Source of the DNA: Devosia aurantiaca
GTDB taxonomy: Bacteria > Pseudomonadota > Alphaproteobacteria > Rhizobiales > Devosiaceae
DNA: 64,000 nt
Assembly (NCBI RefSeq): GCF_011058215.1
Contig: NZ_JAALFG010000002.1
Span: 124,001-188,000 of the forward strand
Direction: 5' to 3'
Positions 52,916 through 62,463 of this stretch are shown piece after piece; position 1 is the stretch's first letter; each line of letters opens with the position of its first letter. The position numbers and the translations under genes are program-made. A model generated the notes under the pieces. The model searched no databases and was not told where the DNA came from. It worked only from the letters and a program-made list of their open reading frames with translations.

Positions 52916-55210
52916 ATGGCCAAACCAGCAAAAAACAAAAACACGTCCGGCCCTAAGCGCCCGCGCCTCACCGCGGCCGAACTTTTGCCAAGTCGCGAGC
53001 AGGTGCTCGAAGCCCTAGCCGACGAAGAAAACATCAAGGGCAAGCGCGATCTGGCCAAGGTGCTCGGCATCCGCGGCGACTTGCGCCGTCCGTTCAAGGC
53101 GATGCTGGCCGAGCTTGAGGGCGAAGGCGTTATCGCCCGCACCCGCAAGGCCCTGCGCCGCACTGCCGCCCTGCCCCATGTCACTGTGCTCGACATCCCA
53201 GGCGACGCCGATCCCGATCATCTCCACGCCTATCCGGCGCAGTGGAACGATGAGGAAGGCGAAAAGCCGCGCGTCCGGGTGCTCGTCGACAGCAAATCCC
53301 GCGTCGCCCCCGCGCCCGGCGATCGCATTCTTGCCCGCATCGATGCCGGCGACGAGGCGATCCCCGACTACACCGCCAAGCCGATGAAGGTGCTCGACAA
53401 GCCCCGTCGCGCCCATATCGGCATCGTTCGCACCGACAACGAAGGCGCCCGACTCATTCCCGTCGATCGCAAGCAGAAGGAAATGCGCATTCCGGTCGGC
53501 GATCTCGGCGATGCCAAAGACGGCGATCTGGTGGAGGTCGAGGTCAAGCTCTCCGGCCGCCTGATGATCCCGCGCGCTCGCGTCACCTCGGTCATCGGCA
53601 ACCCTAAGTCCGAGGGCGCCATCTCGCTGATCGCGATTCACAATCTCGAAATCCCGCACAAATGGCCGGCCAGCGTCCTGCGCGAAGCCGAGGAGGCCAA
53701 GGAAGCTTCCCTCAAGGGCCGCGAGGATTGGCGCGACCTGCCGCTGATCACCATCGACCCGTTCGATGCCAAGGACCACGACGACGCCGTCCATGCCGCG
53801 CCCGACGAAGACGAAAAGAATCCCGGCGGCTTCATCGTCACCGTCGCCATCGCCGATGTCGCCGCCTATGTCCGCCCCGGCACAGCGCTCGATCGCGAAG
53901 CCTATCTCCGCGGCAATTCGGTCTACTTCCCGGATCGCGTTGTCCCGATGCTGCCCGAGCGCATCTCCAATGAACTCTGTTCGCTCAAGGAAGGCGAGCC
54001 CCGCGCCGCCCTCGCCGTGCGCATGGTTCTCGGTGCCGATGGCAAAAAGCGCAGCCACAGTTTTCATCGCATCCTGATGCGCTCCGCTGCCAAGCTCAGC
54101 TACCAGCAGGCCCAGGCTGCCATCGACGGCAATCCCGACGACAAGACCGGCCCCCTGCTCGAGCCGATCCTTCGCCCGCTCTGGGACGCCTATGCCGCTA
54201 TGAGCGCCGCCCGCGACAAGCGTGGCCCGCTCGATCTCGATCTGCCCGAGCGCAAGATCCTGCTCGACGATAAGGGCATGGTTCGCGACATCCACGTTCC
54301 CGAACGGCTCGATGCGCATCGGCTCATCGAGGAAATGATGATCGCCGCCAACGTCGCCGCGGCCGAAACGCTGGAAGCCAAACGCAGCGAGCTGCTCTAT
54401 CGCGTCCACGACGAGCCTTCGTCCGAAAAGCTTCAGGCGCTGCGTGACTTCCTTGGTTCGCTCGATATCGCGGTCAAGAAATCCGACAGCGTCCGCGCCT
54501 CGGATTTCAACGGCATCCTGAGCCAGGCGCGCAAGGCCAATAACATAGAGCAAGTCAGCGAAATGGTGCTGCGCAGCCAAGCGCAGGCCGAATATTCAGC
54601 CGAGAACTATGGCCATTTCGGTCTCAATCTCGACCGCTACGCGCACTTCACCTCGCCCATTCGCCGCTACGCCGATCTCATCGTGCACCGCGCCTTGGTC
54701 AAGGTCCTGGGCTTCGGCGAGGACGGCCTGACCGAGCAGGAAGCGCAAAAACTCCCCGGCATTGCCCAGCATATCTCGGCCACTGAGCGCCGGGCCATGC
54801 TGGCCGAACGCGAAACCTCGGATCGCCTGCTAGCCCAGTTTTTGGCCGAGCGCATCGGCGCCAAATTCCTCGGCCGCATTTCCGGCGTCACCAAATCTGG
54901 CCTTTTCGTGCGCCTGCTCGAAACCGGCGCCGATGGCTTCATCCCGGCCTCGACCCTGGGCCAGGACTTCTACCGCTATGTCGAGGAACGCCAGTCCATG
55001 ATCGGCGAACGGAGCGGTGAAACCTTTACCCTGGGCGACCGCGTTGAGGTCCGGCTACTGGAAGCGGCTCCGGTAGCTGGCGCGTTGCGCTTCGAGCTCC
55101 TGTCGGAAGGCAAACGCGGCAATCCGCCATCTGGAAGACGACCGCCGCGAGGTGCACCTAAGAGTTTCGGTCCAAAGGCCTCGAAAGGCTTTGGCCGGAG
55201 AAAGAGGTAA
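52916..55210 (+). CDS. rnr: Ribonuclease R
   Basis: 764 residues. A basic start and a winged-helix-like region (NIKGKRDLAKVLGIRGDLRR) are followed by cold-shock domains. The RNB catalytic domain has TIDPFDAKDHDDAVHAAP (metal Asp cluster), AIADVAAYVRPG and HFTSPIRRYADLIVHR. A C-terminal S1 domain (GRISGVTKSGLFVRLLETGADGFIP, split at will) ends in an Arg/Lys/Gly-rich tail. It degrades structured RNA 3' to 5' and serves rRNA and tmRNA quality control. Confidence 0.97.
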   Translation: MAKPAKNKNTSGPKRPRLTAAELLPSREQVLEALADEENIKGKRDLAKVLGIRGDLRRPFKAMLAELEGEGVIARTRKALRRTAALPHVTVLDIPGDADPDHLHAYPAQWNDEEGEKPRVRVLVDSKSRVAPAPGDRILARIDAGDEAIPDYTAKPMKVLDKPRRAHIGIVRTDNEGARLIPVDRKQKEMRIPVGDLGDAKDGDLVEVEVKLSGRLMIPRARVTSVIGNPKSEGAISLIAIHNLEIPHKWPASVLREAEEAKEASLKGREDWRDLPLITIDPFDAKDHDDAVHAAPDEDEKNPGGFIVTVAIADVAAYVRPGTALDREAYLRGNSVYFPDRVVPMLPERISNELCSLKEGEPRAALAVRMVLGADGKKRSHSFHRILMRSAAKLSYQQAQAAIDGNPDDKTGPLLEPILRPLWDAYAAMSAARDKRGPLDLDLPERKILLDDKGMVRDIHVPERLDAHRLIEEMMIAANVAAAETLEAKRSELLYRVHDEPSSEKLQALRDFLGSLDIAVKKSDSVRASDFNGILSQARKANNIEQVSEMVLRSQAQAEYSAENYGHFGLNLDRYAHFTSPIRRYADLIVHRALVKVLGFGEDGLTEQEAQKLPGIAQHISATERRAMLAERETSDRLLAQFLAERIGAKFLGRISGVTKSGLFVRLLETGADGFIPASTLGQDFYRYVEERQSMIGERSGETFTLGDRVEVRLLEAAPVAGALRFELLSEGKRGNPPSGRRPPRGAPKSFGPKASKGFGRRKR

Positions 55211-55213
55211 CTC

Positions 55214-55612
55214 ATGACTGAGACCCATATTCTCGAACAGCGCAGCGTCGCCCAAGCCATGTGGCGCGGCACGCTCTGCCGCTGTCCCCATTGCGGCAAG
55301 GGCAAGATGTTCCGCGCTTTCCTAAAGGTCGTCGACCAGTGCGACGTCTGTGGCGAAGAGCTCAACCATCATCGCGCCGATGATTTCCCGCCCTATATCG
55401 CCATCACCATCGCGGGCCACATCATCATCGCCATCATGATGCATATGGACATGGCCTATCGCGTCGAGCCGATGACCTACATCATATCGATGATCCCACT
55501 GGCTATTATCCTGCCGCTCCTGATGCTGCAGCCGATCAAGGGCGCCATTGTCGGCCTCCAATGGGCCAACCGCATGTATGACTTCGGTGCCAACCGCTCC
55601 AAGCAGTCCTAG
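55214..55612 (+). CDS. DUF983 membrane protein
   Basis: 132 residues. Two Cys pairs (CPHC in LCRCPHCGKGKMFRAFL and CDVC) form a probable zinc site, followed by two transmembrane helices (IAITIAGHIIIAIMMHM and ISMIPLAIILPLLMLQPI). This is the DUF983 pattern. The family is of unknown role and often found near cytochrome oxidase genes, though here it follows rnr by 3 bases. Its stop overlaps that of the convergent gene. Confidence 0.88.
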   Translation: MTETHILEQRSVAQAMWRGTLCRCPHCGKGKMFRAFLKVVDQCDVCGEELNHHRADDFPPYIAITIAGHIIIAIMMHMDMAYRVEPMTYIISMIPLAIILPLLMLQPIKGAIVGLQWANRMYDFGANRSKQS

Positions 55613-55950
55613 CGCGCAAAGCGCTGCAGCGAGCGCTGGTCGCCGATGTCGATCTTTTCCGTGGGACGCCAGCCAGCTTTGGTCAGGGCGTCCCAGTCGT
55701 TTCCGGCGACTGAAATCCAGAGCAGGCCATCTTCGGGCAGTTCGCTAAGGATTCGCGGCGCCAGAAGATCGAGCTCCTCGGCAGAAGCGACATAGGCGAT
55801 GACGCCATTATACTCGTCCTTCTCGTGCACCATCTCGACCTCGGCGCCGGCAGCCAGTTCCTCTGCCATTTCGCGCGGTGCATTGATCAGCCAGAGCTTG
55901 TCGCCGGATTTAAGGCCCAATTTGCTCATCAATTCGAGGGGCGGGATCAT
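55609..55950 (-). CDS. DUF3052-like protein
   Basis: 113 residues. It begins PLELMSKLGLKSGDKLWLINAP, then AYVASAEELDLLAPRILSELP, LLWISVAGND and GWRPTEKIDIGD. The order LGLK-GD ... LINAP ... WISV ... WRP resembles the DUF3052 family of small SAM-fold-like proteins without a known function. It converges on DUF983 with overlapping stops (CTAG) and is divergent from rpmG. Confidence 0.6.
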   Translation of the reverse strand: MIPPLELMSKLGLKSGDKLWLINAPREMAEELAAGAEVEMVHEKDEYNGVIAYVASAEELDLLAPRILSELPEDGLLWISVAGNDWDALTKAGWRPTEKIDIGDQRSLQRFAR

Positions 55951-56068
55951 GTCGGCTCTCCTTGCGCGCTGCTATCGACTTGACAACGGGGCGCAAATCC
56001 GTAGGTTGCGCCCAAATTCCGGCGCTGCCCTCCGTGCGGCGCCTTTCGCTTTGTGAAGGACCACCCAA

Positions 56069-56236
56069 ATGGCAAAAGCCGCCACCATCAAGATCAAGCT
56101 CGTCTCGACGGCCGACACCGGCTTTTTCTATGTGACCAAGAAGAACGCCCGTACCCAGACCGAAAAGCTGGCATTCAAGAAGTACGACCCGGTCGTTCGC
56201 AAGCACGTCGAATTCAAGGAAGCCAAGATCAAGTAA
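56069..56236 (+). CDS. rpmG: 50S ribosomal protein L33
   Basis: 55 residues: [36 protein letters not shown] and [19 protein letters not shown]. This is the cysteine-free (zinc-independent) L33 form. It is a structural protein of the large subunit near the E site. It is monocistronic with a strong terminator. Confidence 0.97.
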   Translation: MAKAATIKIKLVSTADTGFFYVTKKNARTQTEKLAFKKYDPVVRKHVEFKEAKIK

Positions 56237-56261
56237 TCTGGCGCTTCCTGTTCCGAACAGC

Positions 56262-56289
56262 AAAACCCCGCAAGCAATTGCGGGGTTTT
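56262..56289 (+). terminator. Rho-independent terminator of rpmG
   Basis: AAAACCCCGCAA-GCAA-TTGCGGGGTTTT, a 12-bp perfect stem with A and T tracts. It can serve both directions. Confidence 0.93.
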
Positions 56290-56320
56290 CGTTTGGCGCG
56301 TTGACGCCTCACCCACCAGC

Positions 56321-56392
56321 TGTCACCCCGGGCTTGACCCGGGGCCCATCCTGAGATCTCAGGAAAGACCCCGGTCTTTGCCGGGGCGACAA
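56321..56392. repeat. Composite palindromic intergenic repeat (TGTCACCCCGG type)
   Basis: Three hairpins follow each other: CCCCGGG-cttga-CCCGGGG, the perfect palindrome CCTGAGATCTCAGG (56350-56363), and ACCCCGG-tcttt-GCCGGGG. The TGTCACCCCGG start recurs at 61967 in this window. The type is common in rhizobial-type genomes and resembles a small non-autonomous or REP-like element. Confidence 0.7.
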
Positions 56393-56442
56393 TCGAGTGC
56401 GTGACAGCACCACATCTAAGGTTCGCGATGCTTCTGAATGAA

Positions 56443-56552
56443 GAGTGGCTGGTCCGGAGCGGCATGTCGAAGAGGCCACTCTGTCCGCATCCGGACCAAC
56501 CGCCCTACGGGAGGCTCAGGAGTTGCGGCGGACCTGAGCGAATGCCGTAGGG
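56443..56552. other. Highly structured intergenic sequence, candidate non-coding RNA
   Basis: Two interleaved helices: GAGTGGC (56443-56449) with GCCACTC (56475-56481), and TGGTCCGGA (56450-56458) with TCCGGACCA (56490-56498), the topology of an H-type pseudoknot or a switch. They are followed by a two-part hairpin: CCCTACGG/CCGTAGGG (56503-56510 with 56545-56552) enclosing GCTCAGG/CCTGAGC (56514-56520 with 56533-56539). There is no protein signal in the 440-base gap between convergent rpmG and pleD. Strand and function are unknown. Confidence 0.5.
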
Positions 56553-56676
56553 AACTTGCGTAACCGAAGTGTTTCGGCTCGCTGAAAAGACCCTAGGCGG
56601 CCCAGGCGTTTCCGCCAACCGCAACCCTTTGTTAATTATAACGGCTAACCCTAATAGACGCAGCTTTATCGATCGC

Positions 56677-58047
56677 TCACGCCGCGTCGAAGATCACCCG
56701 GTTACGCCCCTCGCGCTTGGCGCGATAAAGCGCGACGTCCGCCCGCTTCAGCATGCTCTCCGGCGAATCCGTCAGCGTCTCGTTGAGCGACACGCCCACT
56801 GACACCGTCACCGTCAGCGGCCGCGCCGTCCCCACGTCGAACGGCTTTTCGGCGATCGCCTGGCGCACGCGCTCGGCCACCGCTTCCGCCTGGAACGTAT
56901 CGGTATCGGGCATCAGCACCACGAACTCCTCGCCACCCATGCGGCAGGCGAGGTCGACGCCACGGATATTGCGCTTCATGCGCGCCGCAAATTCGCGCAG
57001 CACGATGTCGCCGACATCATGCCCGTGATTGTCGTTGACCGACTTGAAGTGGTCGATATCGAGGATCATCAGCGCCATGTCCCGGCTCTGCTCCTGCGCC
57101 TTGCCGAGCATGACGTTGAGGTGCCGGTCGAAATAGCGGCGATTGTAGAGCCCGGTGAGCTCGTCGGTCACCGCCAGCGCCATCGTGTTGGTGACGCTCT
57201 GCCGCAGCTCGAGCGCATAGCGATTGCGCCGGATCTGCGTCCGCACCCGCGCCGAAAGCTCGTTGCGCTCCACCGGCCGGCTGATGAAATCGTTGACCCC
57301 CAGGTCCAGCGCCCGCACCACGCGCGGCTTGTCCCCCTCGTCCGCCATCAAAATGATCGGCAGCGTCCGCGTATGATCGAGCGTCCGGATCTGCGAACAC
57401 ACCCGCAGCGGATCGAAATCATCCATCGACATGCTGACCAGCGCCAGCTCGTAATTGGCGCCCGCCACTTGGAACACTGCATCCGATGGCTGCGTCAGGA
57501 TGTCGACGCTGTGCTCTGCGGAGAGATAGCCCTTGACCCGCTCGGCATGCCGCAGATCGGTGTCGATGATCAGGATCGAGCCGCCACTAGCCGAAATCGT
57601 GTCCATCGCCCGCAGCGCGTCCTCGATGGCGATCTGCTGCCCGGTCAACGCACGGGCCCGCAATTCATCGGTCAGCGACTTGAGCCGCACGAGGCTCTTT
57701 ACACGCGCCATCAGCTGCGTGTCGTCCACCGGCTTGGTGAGAAAATCGTCCGCGCCCACCTCAAGACCGCGCACGCGGTCCGACGGCTGGTCGAGCGCGG
57801 TGATCATCAGAACCGGCACATGGTGCGTCCGCGGGCTTGCCTTGAGCCGCTGGCAAACCTCGAACCCGTCCATTTCCGGCATCATCACATCGAGAAGGAC
57901 GATATCGACATCCTGCGTCTCGCAGATTTCGAGCGCCTGCGCCCCGGACGTTGCCGTCAGAACCTCGTAATATTCCGCTGTGAGACGGGCCTCGAGCAGG
58001 CGAACATTGGTCGGGATATCATCGACGATCAAAACGCGCGCAGTCAC
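56677..58047 (-). CDS. pleD: Response regulator/diguanylate cyclase PleD
   Basis: 456 residues: a receiver with phospho-acceptor D53 (LLDVMMPEMDG) and KP in LTKPVDD, a degenerate second receiver (about 155-270), then a GGDEF domain with GGEEF at 371-375. The inhibitory I-site RxxD is present at R362-D365, so product inhibition is expected. PleD makes cyclic-di-GMP after phosphorylation and drives polar development and surface behaviour in alphaproteobacteria. It lies 93 bases downstream of divK. Confidence 0.96.
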   Translation of the reverse strand: MTARVLIVDDIPTNVRLLEARLTAEYYEVLTATSGAQALEICETQDVDIVLLDVMMPEMDGFEVCQRLKASPRTHHVPVLMITALDQPSDRVRGLEVGADDFLTKPVDDTQLMARVKSLVRLKSLTDELRARALTGQQIAIEDALRAMDTISASGGSILIIDTDLRHAERVKGYLSAEHSVDILTQPSDAVFQVAGANYELALVSMSMDDFDPLRVCSQIRTLDHTRTLPIILMADEGDKPRVVRALDLGVNDFISRPVERNELSARVRTQIRRNRYALELRQSVTNTMALAVTDELTGLYNRRYFDRHLNVMLGKAQEQSRDMALMILDIDHFKSVNDNHGHDVGDIVLREFAARMKRNIRGVDLACRMGGEEFVVLMPDTDTFQAEAVAERVRQAIAEKPFDVGTARPLTVTVSVGVSLNETLTDSPESMLKRADVALYRAKREGRNRVIFDAA

Positions 58048-58140
58048 ACCAGCACCTCACATCAGGCGCGGTACTCAATGAGCCGTTTCTCGAACCGGAA
58101 AAGGGGGACCCACTTTTCCTGCGAAACTCCCAGGTGCGCC

Positions 58141-58515
58141 TCAGGCCGGGCCAATGTAGTGGGCAATGGTTTCCAGAAAGTGAGATACCGAGATGGGCTT
58201 GGAAATATAGCCCTCGCAGCCGCCCTGGAGGATCCTCTCCTCATCGCCCTTCATCGCAAAGGCGGTGACGGCGATCACCGGAATATGGGCAAGCTGCTCA
58301 TCGTCCTTGAGCCACTTGGTGACCACAAGGCCTGACACCTCCGGCAACTGGATGTCCATGAGAATGAGATCGGGCATATGCGCACGCGCCAGATCCAGCG
58401 CTTCCATGCCGTTGCGGGTCTGGATAACGGTGTAGCCGCGCGATTCGAGCAGATCGTTAAAGAGCTTCATATTGAGCTCATTGTCTTCCACGATCATCAC
58501 TGTCTTGGGCATCAT
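58141..58515 (-). CDS. divK: Single-domain response regulator DivK
   Basis: 123-124 residues; [20 protein letters not shown] from the second Met (58512) is the more usual start. The phospho-Asp is in [12 protein letters not shown], with the Thr in AVTAFA and the Lys in ISKPIS. A receiver alone, with no output domain. DivK relays PleC/DivJ signals to the DivL-CckA-CtrA cell-cycle pathway. The divK-pleD pair is the standard order. Confidence 0.96.
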   Translation of the reverse strand: MMPKTVMIVEDNELNMKLFNDLLESRGYTVIQTRNGMEALDLARAHMPDLILMDIQLPEVSGLVVTKWLKDDEQLAHIPVIAVTAFAMKGDEERILQGGCEGYISKPISVSHFLETIAHYIGPA

Positions 58516-58633
58516 ACCTCGCTTGGGCGGCTATGCCGTCCGAAAAAGCTGGTCATGCGCCGCACTGACCTTCGCTTCCTCCGCCATCTCGGCTACCATT
58601 AATCCGTTACAAAACATCAAATGAGGCAGGGCC

Positions 58634-58915
58634 TTGCCCGTTCCAAACCGTTCCGAGCCCGATATCAGCCATCTGGCTGACGCATGCCTTGGCTACCTCT
58701 CGGAAAATCCTGAAGAACTCCTCGGATTCATGCAGAATGCCGGCCTTGATCCGCAGAGCCTGCGCGCGGCGATTGGCACCGAGCGCATGCAACACGGCCT
58801 CATCGACTACTTTGCCTCCAACGAGCCGATTCTGCTCGCCCTCTGCGCCAATCAAAACATCACGCCGGAAGCCTTCATGCGCGTCTGGCATCGGATCAAC
58901 CGCACGGAGTTCTAG
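58634..58915 (+). CDS. DUF3572 family protein
   Basis: 93 residues from a TTG with GGCAGGG just upstream. [30 protein letters not shown] and [17 protein letters not shown] are the DUF3572 pattern. All-helical and cytoplasmic, of unknown role. It is divergent from divK and 4 bases before dinB, an arrangement conserved in Rhizobiales. Confidence 0.88.
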   Translation: MPVPNRSEPDISHLADACLGYLSENPEELLGFMQNAGLDPQSLRAAIGTERMQHGLIDYFASNEPILLALCANQNITPEAFMRVWHRINRTEF

Positions 58916-58919
58916 ACAC

Positions 58920-60247
58920 GTGGACTGGCTCTGCCGGGACTGCCTCAAGTGGGAAACCAGCGGGACGGTGCCAAACCGTTGCCCCGCCTGCGGCTCCCCG
59001 CGCCTGCGCAGCCACGACGAGCTCTTTGCCCTATCGATCGCCCATGTCGATTGCGACGCCTTTACGCCTCGGTTGAAAAGCGCGACGATCCGAGCCTCCG
59101 CGACAAGCCGTTGATCATCGGCGGTGGCGCGCGCGGTGTTGTCTCGACCTGTTGCTATATCGCGCGCCAGTCCGGCGTCCGCTCCGCCATGCCCATGTTC
59201 AAGGCCCGCGAGCTGTGCCCCGATGCGGTGATCATCAAGCCGAACATGCAAAAATATGTCGATGTCAGCCGCCAGATCCGGCGCCACATGGACGCGCTGA
59301 CCCCGCTGGTCGAGCCCATCTCCATCGACGAAGCCTTTCTCGATCTCACCGGCACGGAGCGCGTCCACAAGGCGCCCCCTGCCTTAAGCCTCGCGCGTTT
59401 TGCCAAGACCATCGCCGAGGAAATCGGCGTCACTATCTCGGTGGGCCTTAGCCACAACAAGTTTCTTGCCAAGGTCGCTTCCGATCTCGACAAGCCGCGC
59501 GGTTTCGCCGTGATCGGCAAGGCGGAAACCCTCACCTTCCTTGCACCCAAGCCGATCAGCCTTATCTATGGTGTCGGCAAGGTCTTTTCTGAAACCCTCA
59601 AGAAGGACGGCTATCACACCATCGGCCAATTGCAGGACGAAGATCCAATCCGCCTCATGAAGCTTTATGGCGAGGCCGGCTCGCGTCTGGCGCGCCTTTC
59701 GCAAGGCCAGGATGCCCGCAAGGTTTCTGTCGACAGCGAGATGAAGTCCATCTCGTCCGAAACGACCTTCAACACCGACATTGCGACGCTCGAAGACCTC
59801 TCGACCGAACTTTTAAAATGCACCGAGCGCCTGTCGGAGCGTCTCAAGGCAAAGATCGTCGTCGGCGACACCGTGACCCTCAAGCTCAAAACATCGGGAT
59901 TTCGGTTGCGCACCCGCGCGCGACACCTGATGATGCCGACACAGCTTGCCAACGTTCTCTACGAGGCTGGCATGAGCCTCCTGCAGCGCGAGGCAGATGG
60001 CACGCCGTTCCGGCTGATCGGCATTGGCGTCTCGGGCCTTGAAGCGGCCGATGGGTTCGACCCCGTCGATCTCCTCGAGCCGCTCGTCGCGCGCAAGGCC
60101 GCCGCGGAACGCGCCATGGACAGTGTCCGCTCGCGATTTGGCCGTGCCGCCGTAGTGCGCGGCAAGCTCTATACCAGCCGGCCCGACACCCAGTCGGCTC
60201 CGGCTTCCGAAGAAGAAGCAGAAGACCTGGAAAGCAAGTTCAGATGA
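58920..60247 (+). CDS. dinB: DNA polymerase IV with N-terminal zinc-ribbon-like extension, frameshift near 59061
   Basis: From a GTG at 58920 the frame gives a Cys-rich leader (C5xxC8 in LCRDCLKW, C21xxC24 in CPACGSPRL) and then AHVDCDAF, the first catalytic motif. The remainder ([68 protein letters not shown]) is in the -1 frame. One added T in TTT (59061-59063) gives DAFYASVEK and 442 residues. It is a Y-family translesion polymerase. No SOS box was found upstream in the window. It overlaps the RidA gene. Confidence 0.94.
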
Positions 60248-60702
60248 CCGACCCGATCGAAAAGCTCCGCGAATATGGCTACGAGCTCCCCGCCCCCAAG
60301 GCGCCGGTGGCAAGCTACGTTCCGGTCAGCCGCACCGGCAACCTGCTCTATGTGTCCGGACAGATTTCCAGCAATGAGCAAGGCGTGGTCCAGGGCCGCC
60401 TTGGCGACAACATGAACGTCGTCCAGGGTGGCAACGCGGCCGAACTCTGCGCCGTCAACATCCTTGCCCAGATCGTGCACATGGCGGGCGTGCCACTCCA
60501 CGAGATCAAGAAGGTGATCAAGCTTACCGTTCTTGTCGCCTCGACCCACGAATTCACCGAGCAGCATCTCGTCGCCAACGGCGCTTCCAACCTTTTGGTC
60601 GGCGTTTTGGGTGACAAGGGCAAGCATGCCCGCGCCGCTTTCGGCGTCACCGCCCTGCCCCTCGGCGCCGCAGTCGAGATCGAAGCGGTGGTCGAGGTCT
60701 AG
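60244..60702 (+). CDS. RidA/YjgF family protein
   Basis: 152 residues. [51 protein letters not shown] and [20 protein letters not shown] match the longer RidA_2-like branch. The Arg that binds the carboxylate in canonical RidA falls in the HARAAFGV segment. Members hydrolyse reactive enamines or imines, but the activity of this branch is uncertain. It overlaps dinB by four bases. Confidence 0.9.
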   Translation: MTDPIEKLREYGYELPAPKAPVASYVPVSRTGNLLYVSGQISSNEQGVVQGRLGDNMNVVQGGNAAELCAVNILAQIVHMAGVPLHEIKKVIKLTVLVASTHEFTEQHLVANGASNLLVGVLGDKGKHARAAFGVTALPLGAAVEIEAVVEV

Positions 60703-60712
60703 GCGCGCCATC

Positions 60713-61876
60713 GTGTCCACCGACTACACGGCGACCATCCATCCCACCACGGCCTCGATCCCGGCCGCGGTGTGGAACAGCCTTGTGCCGTCGACGGACG
60801 GCGTCCCGGACAATCCCTTCCTCGACCACGCCTTTTTCCGCGCGCTCGAGGAGTCCGGCTGCGCCACCGGCAAGACGGGCTGGCAGCCCCAGCACATTCT
60901 GCTGGCACAGGACGACAAGCCCGTCGGCCTCCTGCCGCTTTTCCTCAAATCCCATTCCATGGGCGAATACGTCTTCGACCATGGCTGGGCCAATGCCCTC
61001 GAGCGCGCCGGCGGCCACTACTACCCCAAGCTTCAGGGCTCGGTGCCCTTCACCCCGGCAACCGCCCCCAAGCTCCTGGTCCCCTCCGGAAGCCTCGAAG
61101 CCCAGGCCGCCTTGCTCCAGACCGCCCAGCAGCTCGCCACCCGGACCGACGCCTCCTCTATCCACCTCACCTTCGTGCCCGAAGCGGAAGCCGAACTGGC
61201 CGGTTCGATCGACTGGCTCCGTCGCGTCGACACCCAGTTCCACTGGCACAACCACGATTTCAAGTCCTTTGACGACTTCCTCGAAACCCTCGCCTCGCGC
61301 AAGCGCAAGGTTATCCGCCGCGAACGCCGAGACGCCCTTGCTGATGGTCTTACCGTCCGCTGGCTCACGGGCAAGGAGATCGAGGAACAGCACTGGGACG
61401 CCTTCTTCGAGTTCTACGAAGATACCGGCGCCCGCAAATGGGGCCGCCCATACCTCAACCGCCGCTTCTTTTCGCTCCTTGGCGAATACATGGCCGATCG
61501 CGTCGTCCTGATGCTGGCCCATGACGGCCCCACTCCGATCGCCGGCGCCATCAACTTCCGCGGCGTTGACACCCTCTACGGCCGCAACTGGGGCGCCACC
61601 CGCGACGTCCCCTTCCTCCACTTCGAAGTCTGCTACTACCAGGCCATCGACTACGCCATCGCCCACGGCCTCAAGACCGTCGAAGCCGGCGCACAGGGCG
61701 AGCACAAGCTTGCCCGCGGCTACGAGCCCGTCCTCACCCATTCCATCCACTGGATTGCTCACCCCGGCCTGCGCCGCGCCGTCGCCGACTACCTCGAAGA
61801 CGAACGCCCCGCCATCGAGCAGCAGCAGGAAACCCTCGAAACCTACACGCCCTTCCGCAAAGGCGAGCGGCAATGA
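60713..61876 (+). CDS. FemAB/GNAT-like protein (DUF482, 'peptidogalycan biosynthesis' family)
   Basis: 387 residues from a GTG at 60713, 10 bases after RidA; the open frame extends upstream but overlaps RidA. NPFLDHAFFRALEESGC, PLFLKSHSMGEYVFDHGWA, SRKRKVIRRERRDAL, RPYLNRRFFSLL, LYGRNWGATRDVPFLHFEVCYY and EAGAQGEHKLARGYEP are the DUF482 signature. This family has two GNAT folds and is related to FemX aminoacyl transferases. The substrate is unknown. Confidence 0.88.
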   Translation: MSTDYTATIHPTTASIPAAVWNSLVPSTDGVPDNPFLDHAFFRALEESGCATGKTGWQPQHILLAQDDKPVGLLPLFLKSHSMGEYVFDHGWANALERAGGHYYPKLQGSVPFTPATAPKLLVPSGSLEAQAALLQTAQQLATRTDASSIHLTFVPEAEAELAGSIDWLRRVDTQFHWHNHDFKSFDDFLETLASRKRKVIRRERRDALADGLTVRWLTGKEIEEQHWDAFFEFYEDTGARKWGRPYLNRRFFSLLGEYMADRVVLMLAHDGPTPIAGAINFRGVDTLYGRNWGATRDVPFLHFEVCYYQAIDYAIAHGLKTVEAGAQGEHKLARGYEPVLTHSIHWIAHPGLRRAVADYLEDERPAIEQQQETLETYTPFRKGERQ

Positions 61877-61884
61877 CCCTCTTC

Positions 61885-61995
61885 TACCTCCCCCTCGATG
61901 GGGGAGGTAGCGCCGCTAGGCCCATCGGGCCGTAGCAGAGCTAGGTGGGGGTGTCACACCACCGGCTGTCACCCCGGCTCCAGGCCGGGATGACA
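61885..61995. repeat. Composite intergenic repeat with two hairpins
   Basis: TACCTCCCCC-tcgat-GGGGGAGGTA (61885-61909, perfect 10-bp arms) is followed by GGCCC-atc-GGGCC and then TGTCACCCCGGC paired with GCCGGGATGACA (61967-61995). The second hairpin shares its TGTCACCCCGG arm with the repeat at 56321. The composite fills the gap between the DUF482 gene and the HIT gene, together with a short leader. Confidence 0.75.
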
Positions 61996-62040
61996 TCGAG
62001 GGTGTGAAGACGTAGAGAAGATGTAAAGACCGGAGCCGCC

Positions 62041-62457
62041 ATGACCTACGACCCGACCAACATCTTCGCCAAAATTCTCCGCGGCGAAATTCCGGCCCAC
62101 AAGGTCTACGAGGACGATACCGCCCTCGTCATGATGGACATCTTCCCCCAGTCTCGCGGCCACACCCTGGTCATCCCCAAGGCGTCATCGCGTAACCTCC
62201 TCGATGCCGATCCGGCAGATCTTGCTGCCGTCATCCCCCTCGTTCAGCGCGTCGCCAAGGCCGTCCAGACCGCGACCGGCGCCGACGGTATCCGCCTTGC
62301 CCAGTTCAACGAAGCAACGGCTGGCCAGACGGTCTTCCACCTCCACTTCCACATCATCCCCGCTTACGAGGGCACTCCGCTGGCCAGCCATGGCGGCGGA
62401 CAGGCCGACGCACAAGACCTCGCCGCCCTCGCCAAGGCCATCGCCGCGGCGCTCTAG
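62041..62457 (+). CDS. HIT family nucleotide-binding hydrolase (HINT branch)
   Basis: 138 residues: NIFAKILRGEIPAHKVYEDD, ALVMMDIFPQSRGHTLVIPK and the catalytic histidine triad in VFHLHFHIIPAY. Typical length and fold of HinT-like adenosine phosphoramidases. It is monocistronic between two repeat regions. Confidence 0.94.
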   Translation: MTYDPTNIFAKILRGEIPAHKVYEDDTALVMMDIFPQSRGHTLVIPKASSRNLLDADPADLAAVIPLVQRVAKAVQTATGADGIRLAQFNEATAGQTVFHLHFHIIPAYEGTPLASHGGGQADAQDLAALAKAIAAAL

Positions 62458-62463
62458 CTGCTG

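Noticed and set aside
53015..54580. 521-codon minus-strand open frame
   Set aside because: Antisense to rnr; a GC-rich codon-position shadow with no family features.
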